From Olivibacter sp. SDN3 (GTDB taxonomy: Bacteria > Bacteroidota > Bacteroidia > Sphingobacteriales > Sphingobacteriaceae), in assembly GCF_014334135.1 (NCBI RefSeq), contig NZ_CP060497.1, positions 4,774,001-4,838,000 on the forward strand: a stretch of DNA of 64,000 bases, read 5' to 3'. The notes under the pieces are model-generated. The model worked only from the letters and a program-made list of their open reading frames with translations, was not told where the DNA came from and did not search any database. Positions 26,267 through 36,070 of this stretch are shown here, in pieces. Every line of letters starts with the position of its first letter. Position 1 is the first letter of the stretch. The translations under genes were made by a program, and so were the position numbers.

Positions 26267-27394
26267 TTAATTTGTCAAAGATTTTTCAAATAATCTATAA
26301 CGTTTATACTGTTCTCCATTTATTTGCTCTATAGCATGGTTCATCAAGTAATTGTCTTCCAGCATCCACGAACATTCAGCATATTTTATATTTGTGCCTT
26401 CTGCATTTTTTATCAACTGTCCATACAAGCAGGCTTCAATACCTAATTTCCGATAACCATCGAGCACACCCAGTAACAGTACGCGTAATCCTGTCACCTT
26501 CTTCAAACCAAACAACAATCTAAAAATGCCCGTCGGTAGCAAGCGACCTCTTTTGATTTTGATCAATATTTGATTAATGTCTGGAACTCCTAATGCAAAT
26601 CCAACCATCTTACCATTTTGTTCCGCAATGATACAGTATTTGGGGTCAAGAATCATTGCCAAATCTTTGGCCATAAAGTCAAATTCCTCATCGGTCATAG
26701 GAACAAAACCCAAATTCTTATCCCAAGCACTGTTATATAGTGCTTTCACTTGCGGGATTTCCGTTTTTAGACGTTTCTTGTCGATTTGACGAATAATGAT
26801 ATTGCTTCTTTTCAAACGTCCCTTTAAAGCATCCAATAAGCGGACTGACCGATCGTTCACATCTTTTCTTACAATAAGATAAGCAAGTAAATCTGTCTGT
26901 TTTTTTAAACCTACATTTAAAAGTAACTGCTCGTAATACGGTTTATTATAAGGCATCATCGCAACTGGAGGCAGTTCATATCCTTTAACCAACAACCCAC
27001 AGGTATCATTGGTAGATAGGTTAACAGGACCGATCAATCTATTTGCGCCTTTCTGCCTTAACCAGTTCGTTACATGTTTCATCATCACATCGACAACTCG
27101 CTGATCATCAATGCTATCAAAAAAGCCAAAAAAACCATCGTTCGCTTTTGTAAAAGCATTATGATTGTTGTTATAAATTGCAGCGATACGACCTACAATC
27201 CGGTCATCATCATCGTAGGCCAAAAACGATTGAATAAATGAGTGTCGGTGAAAGGGATGTTTTCCAGGTGTAAGCATATCCCTTTGAGCTATAAAAAGCT
27301 CTGGCACATAGTTTTTATCATCTTTATATAAATTATGCGGAAAATCAATAAATGCTTTCAGCAGTCTTTTGGATGATACTTCAATGACCCTCAT
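26267..27394 (-). CDS. GNAT-fold acyltransferase-like protein; candidate ceramide N-acyltransferase
   Basis: This 375-residue cytoplasmic protein resembles the YghO-like group of large GNAT proteins. A GNAT-type core is visible in the second half: CIIAEQNGKMVGFALGVPDI, then LLGVLDGYRKLGIEACLYGQLIKNA in the position of the acyl-CoA loop, and AECSWMLEDNYLMNHAIE. The first half contains GRIAAIYNNNHNA, with the pattern of a second, degenerate GNAT half. It lies 48 bp downstream of serine palmitoyltransferase on the same strand. The bacterial ceramide synthase described in Caulobacter is also a GNAT-fold protein, so N-acylation of the sphingoid base is a reasonable hypothesis, not shown by the sequence. 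Confidence 0.75.
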   Translation of the reverse strand: MRVIEVSSKRLLKAFIDFPHNLYKDDKNYVPELFIAQRDMLTPGKHPFHRHSFIQSFLAYDDDDRIVGRIAAIYNNNHNAFTKANDGFFGFFDSIDDQRVVDVMMKHVTNWLRQKGANRLIGPVNLSTNDTCGLLVKGYELPPVAMMPYNKPYYEQLLLNVGLKKQTDLLAYLIVRKDVNDRSVRLLDALKGRLKRSNIIIRQIDKKRLKTEIPQVKALYNSAWDKNLGFVPMTDEEFDFMAKDLAMILDPKYCIIAEQNGKMVGFALGVPDINQILIKIKRGRLLPTGIFRLLFGLKKVTGLRVLLLGVLDGYRKLGIEACLYGQLIKNAEGTNIKYAECSWMLEDNYLMNHAIEQINGEQYKRYRLFEKSLTN

Positions 27395-27442
27395 AGATAA
27401 TTTAGTACTATATAATAACGACGATTGTTTTCTGAATTCTAG

Positions 27443-28648
<1,206 letters not shown>

Positions 28649-28695
28649 CTAAATAAAATTTAAAACCATCAGGTTTATCTACTTTTCTAATACTT

Positions 28696-29145
28696 CTATA
28701 TTATATGTATATTCTGCAAATTATTACCAATAGACTTAATAAGCTGCATAAAACGGTCGTGTTCAGGGCTTTTCAGATTATTGAACAATACCTTTTCTAG
28801 ATTTATTATCTTGTCTTTAATCAGATTTGCTAATATCTTACCTTTAGGTGTAAGCATTACACAGTTTTTTCTCTTATCAGCCACATCTGTAGTAACGCGC
28901 ACTAAGTCTTCTCGCTCCAAATTGGAAATGGTTCTTAACACCGAGGATTTATCCCGACCGATTTCATCTGCTATTTGTTGTTGTGGAAGACCATGTTCCG
29001 GTATACTAAACAAAACAGGCAGCTGTTCTATCCTCACATCGATTCCTTGAGCAGACAAGTATTGATTGGCTTTGTTGCGTAACAACTTACTCAAATTGTC
29101 GAGATGGAATATCGCTAAATCATCATTGTTCTTTACCTGATTCAT
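28696..29145 (-). CDS. MarR-family transcriptional regulator
   Basis: The 149-residue protein has the MarR winged-helix layout: LSKLLRNKANQYL, LPVLFSIPEHGLPQQQIADEIGRDKSSVLRTI recognition region, NLEREDLVRV, and TTDVADKRKNCVMLTPKG as the wing. It starts the minus-strand run leading into serine palmitoyltransferase, with a 47-bp gap, so it probably regulates its own operon. A promoter with an overlapping dyad lies right at its start. The ligand is unknown; lipophilic compounds are usual for the family. Confidence 0.93.
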   Translation of the reverse strand: MNQVKNNDDLAIFHLDNLSKLLRNKANQYLSAQGIDVRIEQLPVLFSIPEHGLPQQQIADEIGRDKSSVLRTISNLEREDLVRVTTDVADKRKNCVMLTPKGKILANLIKDKIINLEKVLFNNLKSPEHDRFMQLIKSIGNNLQNIHII

Positions 29146-29151
29146 CTATTA

Positions 29152-29175
29152 CAAATATAGTTTGCATATCAACTA
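29152..29175 (-). promoter_or_regulatory. Promoter and candidate operator of the MarR-spt operon
   Basis: On the minus strand TATATTTG (complement of 29152-29159) is a full match to the TAnnTTTG -7 element and lies 6 bp before the MarR start codon, which predicts an almost leaderless message. Overlapping it, TAGTTTGCATATCAACTA (29158-29175) is an imperfect dyad with TAGTT/AACTA arms, where a MarR dimer could block transcription. A well-spaced -33 element is not clear. Confidence 0.5.
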
Positions 29176-29613
29176 ATAATGGCACAAATATCAATTCAAT
29201 ATTAAATTTAAAAAAGGTACATTTTTCGCCAAAAATGGTCAATTTTTCGGTTAAATTTTTTATCAATAAAATTAAACATACTATTCAATAAGCCTTTAAA
29301 ACCCCTTATCGCCGCTAAAAAAAAGATTTATATATTGGTTTATTTGACAATAATATGTCTAAAATTCTGTTCCGCTTCATCCAGCTCAGATTTCCCGATG
29401 CTGTTAAAAACAACATAAATTTAACATAAATATCTCAATAAACACACTTATGTATATCCAAAAATGCAAGAATAGATAAATTTATTACGCGAATTGACAA
29501 CACAACATCGACATCTTTATACCAGACGAATATACCCAGTATATTAGCAAGTAAAAGTTGTCAACAAAAATAATCGTTGCAAGACCAACAAATTTTACAT
29601 TTAAATGAGTAAT
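29176..29613. other. AT-rich intergenic region without a supported gene
   Basis: About 440 bases between the start of the MarR gene and the end of the AraC gene, very AT-rich. I see no open frame of substance, no RNA gene I recognise and no clean terminator for the AraC transcript. Confidence 0.45.
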
Positions 29614-30513
29614 CTATAGTGACGATAATGATTTCCTATAGGACGTAGGGCTTTGTCCCGTGTAACGCTTGAAGTACTTACCAAAAAAAGACATATCACT
29701 GAAATTCAGCAAATCAGACACTTCCAATACGGTAATTGATGGCATGTTTAACAAATTCTTCGCTTCCATAATGACCATTTCTGCAATAATAGAGCTTGCT
29801 GTTTTATCAGATACGTCCTTCGTCACTTCTGATAAATATTTCGGTGTTATAAATAGCTTTTTCGCATAGAAATCAACACTACGTTGTTCTTTAAAATGGT
29901 CTGCTACTAATTTAATAAAGTTCAGCATTAGGTCTTCCTTTCTACTCACTTTTCGATTAGTCTCTTTCGTGTATTTTCTATACAAGTGTGTATACTCATA
30001 CATAAATGCAAGAAATACATGTTTTACAACCTGATGGTTAATCGTATGTGTATCTTCGGCGTAACTGTGCAAATGCATCACTTCAATCAAGTTAGTGAGT
30101 TCTTTAACTTCATTTTGATGCAAATTGAACAAGGGCATACCGGTTACTAAAAGGTCGTAGACGTCCTGATGGAACTCACGGATATTGGCGTTGATCAGAA
30201 AAGTAGGCTTGTACAAAATAGCGTAACATTTACAATCATCACTTATCGAAACTAGGTGTTTAATTGTATTAGGCGCAAAAGCAAGCAGATTATTTTTCTC
30301 GAGATTGAAATGTTTCAAATTAACATTTACTTCGATAAACCCTTCTTGTACCATAATTACGGCGAAGAAATCTGATTTAAAAGGATTGAATATATTATAA
30401 GGTTTAAACTCCTTCGCATTTAACAACCGCTTGTTCATATGAAAGACCATAAACTCTTTGGAGTCATCGTCTGAAAGGTGATGAGAAACCACCCCTGTAA
30501 ATTTCTTTTTCAT
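29614..30513 (-). CDS. AraC-family transcriptional regulator
   Basis: The 299-residue protein has a cupin-like N-terminal sensing domain (residues about 20-150) and a C-terminal AraC/XylS DNA-binding domain of two helix-turn-helix units: KKLFITPKYLSEVTKDVS and NFSDMSFFGKYFKRYTGQSPTSYRKS at the end. It follows the LEA-like lipoprotein gene by 25 bp on the same strand and is probably co-transcribed. Targets are unknown. Confidence 0.93.
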   Translation of the reverse strand: MKKKFTGVVSHHLSDDDSKEFMVFHMNKRLLNAKEFKPYNIFNPFKSDFFAVIMVQEGFIEVNVNLKHFNLEKNNLLAFAPNTIKHLVSISDDCKCYAILYKPTFLINANIREFHQDVYDLLVTGMPLFNLHQNEVKELTNLIEVMHLHSYAEDTHTINHQVVKHVFLAFMYEYTHLYRKYTKETNRKVSRKEDLMLNFIKLVADHFKEQRSVDFYAKKLFITPKYLSEVTKDVSDKTASSIIAEMVIMEAKNLLNMPSITVLEVSDLLNFSDMSFFGKYFKRYTGQSPTSYRKSLSSL

Positions 30514-30538
30514 ATGCTTGAAAAAAATATCTACGAAA

Positions 30539-31141
30539 TTATAGCAGCATATTACGGGTCACTTTCCTATCAAAGGATATCCAGCCGGGATAATTAATCG
30601 TTTTATTGCCAATGGCTAAAGTAGGCTTTAATTTTATGGTAAGAAAACTTTCCTGCTGGGGTTTATCGTTTCCAACAAAATCGATTATCTCCTGCAAAAC
30701 TGCCCCATTAGAGAGTAATCCATATACATCTGCATCAATATTTACGGGCACTTCCAAAGACTCTCCAGGTAAAACTTTTACCTGTTGATTAACGATACCC
30801 GTAGCAAGCTGCTGATCTTTCATTAAAATCTGATATTGAAATTGATTTATGCCCGCTAAATTATTAGTTGGGTTGGTAATTTTAAGATGCAATATCCCAG
30901 CTAAAGGCACTTCCTTTCTAAGCATAGCCAATGCTACACCACTCATGCTTCTCATATCAACATTACCCGATTTCACTAAGCTAAGCACATCGGTGCCTGC
31001 CAGGAAAACGCTATCTACTTTTTGCACCTCAAACTTACAATTTTCCAAAGCTTTAATCTGTTTTGCCTGCTGATTGACCCCACATGCAAAAAAAGCCGTA
31101 AGCATTAATAATATATATATTCTGTTCATTTTCGAAAACAT
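30539..31141 (-). CDS. LEA type 2-like lipoprotein
   Basis: The 200-residue protein has a lipoprotein signal (YILLMLTAFFACG). The mature part resembles the LEA-2/WHy beta-sandwich: LAGILHLKITNPTNNLAGINQ, FQYQILMKDQQLATGIVNQ and VLPGESLEVPVNID. A start four codons in (31129, MNRIYILLM) is equally good and gives a cleaner signal peptide. Such proteins are seen in Bacteroidota envelopes with no defined role. It is followed by the AraC gene at 25 bp. Confidence 0.8.
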   Translation of the reverse strand: MFSKMNRIYILLMLTAFFACGVNQQAKQIKALENCKFEVQKVDSVFLAGTDVLSLVKSGNVDMRSMSGVALAMLRKEVPLAGILHLKITNPTNNLAGINQFQYQILMKDQQLATGIVNQQVKVLPGESLEVPVNIDADVYGLLSNGAVLQEIIDFVGNDKPQQESFLTIKLKPTLAIGNKTINYPGWISFDRKVTRNMLL

Positions 31142-31170
31142 TGATTAGCTTCACCCCAATATAACGGCAA

Positions 31171-31178
31171 CAAAGGTA
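31171..31178 (-). promoter_or_regulatory. Candidate -7 element for the LEA-like/AraC operon
   Basis: On the minus strand TACCTTTG (complement of CAAAGGTA, 31171-31178) matches TAnnTTTG and lies 29 bp before the start at 31141. A TTTG is present upstream but at 16 bp spacing, shorter than usual. Confidence 0.4.
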
Positions 31179-31255
31179 CGTTATTACAGTCATACAAATG
31201 GTTAATAATTGTTAAAGGTAACCAGAAGCAAAAGATAACAGATCAGATTTCAAAA

Positions 31256-33040
31256 TTAATCAAGATAAGCGCTTTGCCTAACCAGTAGTGCCCTGTATTT
31301 ATTAAATATGGCCGACTTAGACACAAATCCCATATACCTGTCGTTCGCGTCAAGTACCGGTAAAATCCAAATGTCTTCACGATCCATTTTACGCATCACA
31401 TCGTACATATTGGCATCCATACGAACCACATCTACAGGAGGTTGAGCCAGTTCTTTCATAGATTTATCGGTAACTTCTTCTCCCATCAGTATTGAAAAAA
31501 GCCGCTCACTATAGATGACCCCTAATAATTTTTGTTGCTCATCTACAACAGGAAAAATATTGCGTTTAGTATGGATGATGTCCGATCTTCTGTCAATCGG
31601 TTTTTCGTTTGGCAACAATATGGTAAAATTGCTTTCCAATACATACCGTAGCTTCATCATCCGCAAGACTGTTTTATCTTTATCTTCATGCGAAAGCCAA
31701 TCTCCGTGTTCGGCCAAATTTTTTGTGTAAATAGAGTACTTTACGGTTGCACGATTGATGAAATAAGAAATAGCAGAAACAATCATTAAAGGAACCATTA
31801 AGGTATAGCCACCAGTTATTTCAGCAATTAAGAAAATAGCGGTTAAGGGGGCGTGCATGATGCCGCTTAGCGCCGCAGCCATCCCGGCGACAATGAAATT
31901 AGCCTCACTCAAGTAGGTTATACCCGTTAAATTGATCCCATGCGATAACACAAAACCAAGTAAACCGCCCATCACTAAGCTTGGTCCAAACGTCCCCCCA
32001 TTCCCCCCGCTGTTTAACGTTATAAGTGCCGCAAAAGACTTTGCAAATACTGTAAGCACTGCGTAAATGACAACTAAAAAACCAGTGTGCCGATAATCGG
32101 AAAAAATGCTGTTCGCTAATAAAGAGTTTGATTTACCAAGTAATAATTGCTGTATGGTTATATACCCCTCACCATACAGGGCTGGAAAGAGTAAAATCAG
32201 CAATCCTAAACTAATTCCCCCAACCCAAATTTTATGGTATGGATTTTTAATTTTGGAAAACCAATTTTTAACCCAACCGTTTACTTTCGAAAAATAAATG
32301 GAAAAAAAACCTACAACTACACCTAAGATCAGGTAGAAAAACAACGCCTGGACAACCCAATCATCCGATACAAGATAAAAAAGCGGCTCATTATACAATA
32401 CTCTGGATACCACCGAGGCAGTCGCCGCAGCCATTAATAGTGGAATAAAAGCTGGAATCGAAAACTCCGGGAGCAAAATTTCTATAGCAAATACCATTCC
32501 GGCTACCGGACTATTAAACGCACCCGCTATACCCGCCGCTGCACCACAGGCCAATAGCATAGTGACCTCTCGATAGTTAAGTCCAAAAAACTTACCGATA
32601 TTGGATCCAATAGCTGAACCGCTGTAAGCTATCGGTGCTTCTAGCCCAGCAGAACCACCGAACCCCACAGTTAACGCAGAAGTTATAATCTGTGAATAGA
32701 TATTATGCGACTCTATTTTACTAGACTTTCTTGAAATAGCGTACAAGATGGGGGTAATACCGTGTTCAAATTTGCCGTTTCCTATAAAACGCCTTATGTA
32801 AATAACGGTTAGTAAAACACCTATCAGAGGAAAAAATAAATATAAATAGTACTTATATTCAGACTGAACGTCGTTCTGGAGAAAGGCAGCAATTCCGTGG
32901 GTTAGCGCTTTCAATCCCGCCGCAGCTAATCCCCCTGCGAATCCAACGAGAACGGCGAGTACAACTAGAAAGTTTCTGTTTGAAATTTTCTTTATACGCC
33001 ACTGATTCAATCGGAAAATTAAGCCGCGTTTGGTCTTCAA
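31256..33040 (-). CDS. ClC-family chloride channel/transporter with C-terminal CBS domains
   Basis: The 594-residue protein has the ClC membrane core (residues about 20-440), with GFGGSAGLEAPIAYSGSAIG holding the gating-position Glu, CGAAAGIAGAFNSPVAGMVFAIE and NSGGNGGTFGPSLVMGG as the second conserved anion-path motif. The C-terminal 150 residues are a CBS pair (NIFPVVDEQQKLLGVIYSERL and DIWILPVLDANDRYMGFVSKSA), which commonly binds adenine nucleotides. The gene starts 8 bp after the end of the glycoside hydrolase gene and is likely in its operon, although the functional link is not obvious. Confidence 0.93.
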   Translation of the reverse strand: MKTKRGLIFRLNQWRIKKISNRNFLVVLAVLVGFAGGLAAAGLKALTHGIAAFLQNDVQSEYKYYLYLFFPLIGVLLTVIYIRRFIGNGKFEHGITPILYAISRKSSKIESHNIYSQIITSALTVGFGGSAGLEAPIAYSGSAIGSNIGKFFGLNYREVTMLLACGAAAGIAGAFNSPVAGMVFAIEILLPEFSIPAFIPLLMAAATASVVSRVLYNEPLFYLVSDDWVVQALFFYLILGVVVGFFSIYFSKVNGWVKNWFSKIKNPYHKIWVGGISLGLLILLFPALYGEGYITIQQLLLGKSNSLLANSIFSDYRHTGFLVVIYAVLTVFAKSFAALITLNSGGNGGTFGPSLVMGGLLGFVLSHGINLTGITYLSEANFIVAGMAAALSGIMHAPLTAIFLIAEITGGYTLMVPLMIVSAISYFINRATVKYSIYTKNLAEHGDWLSHEDKDKTVLRMMKLRYVLESNFTILLPNEKPIDRRSDIIHTKRNIFPVVDEQQKLLGVIYSERLFSILMGEEVTDKSMKELAQPPVDVVRMDANMYDVMRKMDREDIWILPVLDANDRYMGFVSKSAIFNKYRALLVRQSAYLD

Positions 33041-33048
33041 CTTTTGTA

Positions 33049-35748
33049 CTATTTAATCTTTATAAAACGAATATGGTCGATCACTGCCTGATTTACATTT
33101 CCATCCATGTTATTGTTCACAGGTAAATCAAAAACCAATTTAAACGTTTGATTTCCTTTTTCCAATCTAGATACAACTTTATTGCTATACCCCCAATTTG
33201 ACCATTCTCCTTTGCCTCTTTGTGGAAAAACAACTGCGCCTAAAGTCGCGTTATCTGATTTCAGTGTTCTAATAGCACATTTATTATCCGTGTTGATTGG
33301 CCCACTACCGTTGGCATACCTGAAATCAATAGCATACATTCCGCTCTCTTCAATATCAACTGATAGGTCTATTGAAGTATTTACAGAACTACTAATTTCT
33401 ACGAAACCATCACCTGAATATCCCTGATGTTTTAAAAGAGAGCGTTTAGCAAAATCTTCCATTTCAACGATTCTTTCCATATCTGGAGATGACACTGTAA
33501 ACGGTGCACTAGCAAAAGACTCTACATCGTTAGAATCAATAGCAACCACTTGATATTGAGCAAATTCATTCTGAGGGATACTTACCTCATAATCATCTAT
33601 CAATGTGTTGGTTACTCCATTCTTAAGTATCCTAAAGTTCTTTACATTTTCCATAACAGGCCATTTCACTTTACCATTTTCATATCGTAAAGTTGGCATA
33701 TTCAAAGCAAACTGATTCTGAACCTTATTCATTCGCCCTTCGGGCAGTTGATTATCGCTCAACACAATAACAAGTTCATGATGACCTGTTAAATCACCGG
33801 AAATGACCGCTTCTGTTAAATCTTTACCATCTAATGTGGCAGATGTAACAGTATTGCCGTACCCAGACAACGTAATATCCAATACCGCATTCCTATATCT
33901 AAAGTTCTCAAGCTTTCTGGTACCTCGAAGTACTTTCGGTATGTGCGGTTTAAAATGCAATGCGTCCGGTTCAAAACTCATCCCAAAGAGTATTTTATAT
34001 ACTAAACTTAAATTGCCAGATAAACTCCATAACATTTCATCGGAATTAACCTGCGTTTCGGCAAAATCACCGTCACTCGCAACAAAATTCTCTTTATTGG
34101 TTAAAAATAAGGCAGCAGGTCTATAAATAGCCGCCATACTTGCCACCAGCGCCTGTTCATTAGCTACCTTTGCTGCAGCAAGTGACCAATACGATTGTAC
34201 AAAAGGCCATATCGCATTATTGTGGTAAGCTGAAATATATCTTGTTTGCGGATAGATACATGGTATCCCAAAATCTAAAACCGGCGTGTTTGCCACAATG
34301 CTTTCCTGCTGTTCTGGAGATGCTATATCAAACAAAACAGTCAAAGCTTCTCCTAAAGACTCAGAACGGTATGATAAGGTTTTGTTAATACCTCCGTACA
34401 AATATTGACCGTAATATCCCTTCTCATTGATCCATAAGTGCTTATTAATACTCTTCTTAAGGCTATCAGCCCACCCACTATATTTAGAAACAGATTCTAC
34501 ATCATTTGTGATTTTTGCCATCTCTGCGAGTATCTTATTCGCTTGATAGTGTACAGCATTTGTACCTAAAGCAAGTGATTCATAAATATCAACTGGTTGC
34601 ATCCATTTTGGGTAACTTTGTTCTCTCCAGTCCAAAAATGATGATTCGCCGCGCATCAAGCCGGTATTAGGATCCCAAACATTTAATCGGTCATCTTCCA
34701 CAGTATTCTTGATAATTCTGTAACTATCGTTTAACCACTCCCTGTCACCCGTTACTTTATATATTTCCCATGCAGCACTCGCCCAAACCACACGGTCTGT
34801 CGATATAGGATAAGCTCCCCCAGTTCCAGTATCCTGCACAATTCTTTCATTTTTCACCTTCTGCATGAGACTTTTCTTAGCTACTTCAGGTTGTATCGCA
34901 GCCATCGACAATAAAATACTATAACTAACGTCTCTGGTCCATACACCACTCCATTCTTTTCCAGTACGGAACGTGCTATCGGCTTCGATATCTTTGGTCA
35001 TTTCTTCCAATGCCATGTTGTAGAGCGCATCTGTTAACGGATAATTAGAAGTATATTTCGGATAAGAGGAAATATCAGTACTCAACTTCCAGGTATTTGT
35101 ACCAGCTTGTGGTCTTGACCCATTCAGGTTTAGTGTTACTTCATAAATACCATCTTCATTTTCGTCTTTCATCTCCAGTTCTGGGCGATTAACTAAATTG
35201 TCAAAATCCCACGATAGCGGTTTCACACTACCAGCTATGTAAACTTTTTCAAAATCTTCTTTATAAATCCTAGTACCGTTGAAATTTGTATAAAACCCCT
35301 CTTCTTCAAAAGCGTTCAACACCTCCCTCAGATCTAATTTGATCGTTATTTTAGAGTTTTCTGCGAGATACACGCCCTCTGGCACAGTAGTTTCGTCCAT
35401 ATGAGGACGTCCGAATTTAACCGTAAGCGTATCTACCGACTGATCAGGTAAAATAACGACCGAATGCGTAGTACCAGATGATAGTTCGTTATCTTTACCA
35501 TTGATACTAAATTTGAATCTTACCTTTGGATTGACCTTCTGGATAGCCTCACTTATATAATTAGAAACGATTTCCTCTGTAGATAATGCTTTTGCTTCAA
35601 AACCTTCCTGAACGACTTTATCAGGATATACGCTAAAGACTTCCGATCGGTAAATTTCCTCCTTATTATAGTTATCACCACAAGATACCAGCATAACCAC
35701 TAGAATAACAATGCATGAAAAAAAATTAAAATTTGCGCTTACCTTCAT
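33049..35748 (-). CDS. Exported six-hairpin glycoside hydrolase (MGH1/GH63-like) with C-terminal CBM
   Basis: With the start at ATG 35748 the product is 899 residues and begins with a lipoprotein signal (CIVILVVMLVSCGDN). A longer frame exists upstream but begins before the predicted promoter. After an N-terminal beta region with a starch-binding-like segment (VYIAGSVKPLSWDFDN) comes an alpha/alpha-barrel hydrolase domain (residues about 250-620): GKEWSGVWTRDVSYS, TGDREWLNDSYRIIKNT and NSDEMLWSLSGNLSLVYK. Family assignment points to alpha-glucan or alpha-glucoside cleavage, and the exact linkage is open. The last 140 residues look like a CBM6/CBM35 module (ERIVEMEDFA, GDGFVEI, YAIDFRYANGSG). 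Confidence 0.85.
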   Translation of the reverse strand: MKVSANFNFFSCIVILVVMLVSCGDNYNKEEIYRSEVFSVYPDKVVQEGFEAKALSTEEIVSNYISEAIQKVNPKVRFKFSINGKDNELSSGTTHSVVILPDQSVDTLTVKFGRPHMDETTVPEGVYLAENSKITIKLDLREVLNAFEEEGFYTNFNGTRIYKEDFEKVYIAGSVKPLSWDFDNLVNRPELEMKDENEDGIYEVTLNLNGSRPQAGTNTWKLSTDISSYPKYTSNYPLTDALYNMALEEMTKDIEADSTFRTGKEWSGVWTRDVSYSILLSMAAIQPEVAKKSLMQKVKNERIVQDTGTGGAYPISTDRVVWASAAWEIYKVTGDREWLNDSYRIIKNTVEDDRLNVWDPNTGLMRGESSFLDWREQSYPKWMQPVDIYESLALGTNAVHYQANKILAEMAKITNDVESVSKYSGWADSLKKSINKHLWINEKGYYGQYLYGGINKTLSYRSESLGEALTVLFDIASPEQQESIVANTPVLDFGIPCIYPQTRYISAYHNNAIWPFVQSYWSLAAAKVANEQALVASMAAIYRPAALFLTNKENFVASDGDFAETQVNSDEMLWSLSGNLSLVYKILFGMSFEPDALHFKPHIPKVLRGTRKLENFRYRNAVLDITLSGYGNTVTSATLDGKDLTEAVISGDLTGHHELVIVLSDNQLPEGRMNKVQNQFALNMPTLRYENGKVKWPVMENVKNFRILKNGVTNTLIDDYEVSIPQNEFAQYQVVAIDSNDVESFASAPFTVSSPDMERIVEMEDFAKRSLLKHQGYSGDGFVEISSSVNTSIDLSVDIEESGMYAIDFRYANGSGPINTDNKCAIRTLKSDNATLGAVVFPQRGKGEWSNWGYSNKVVSRLEKGNQTFKLVFDLPVNNNMDGNVNQAVIDHIRFIKIK

Positions 35749-35822
35749 ATATAACTTGATTACCGAAAGAAATATTCGATTAAAAGAAAAAAACACTGAT
35801 TGAATAACTATTAAACCCGGTG

Positions 35823-35854
35823 CAAACCTAACACAAAATTCATTTACAAACAAA
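35823..35854 (-). promoter_or_regulatory. Promoter of the glycoside hydrolase-ClC operon
   Basis: On the minus strand: TTTG (complement of 35851-35854), exactly 20 bp, then TAGGTTTG (complement of 35823-35830), a full TAnnTTTG match. Transcription should start near 35816, giving a leader of about 68 nt before the ATG at 35748. Confidence 0.75.
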
Positions 35855-36070
35855 CGTCCCAAATTGTTTATCTTTGCTTTGTCTAACCCCTGTTTATTTA
35901 TTCCATGCACCCTAATTAAAACGACTTATCTCTAAGGTAATAAATTAGCAAGGATAATCCCAAAGGAAAACGGATCGTCAGCTGCCCTTTTAGAATACCC
36001 CGCCCAATAATAAACGGGAAAACAGACAAAAATATCTCCCTCAAACGGAGACAATGTTCAAACAAATCAT

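Noticed and set aside
35868-35875. TATCTTTG on the plus strand as a promoter for the S46 peptidase
   Set aside because: The -7 element matches but no TTG lies at the right distance and the leader would be about 190 nt; support is too weak to list.
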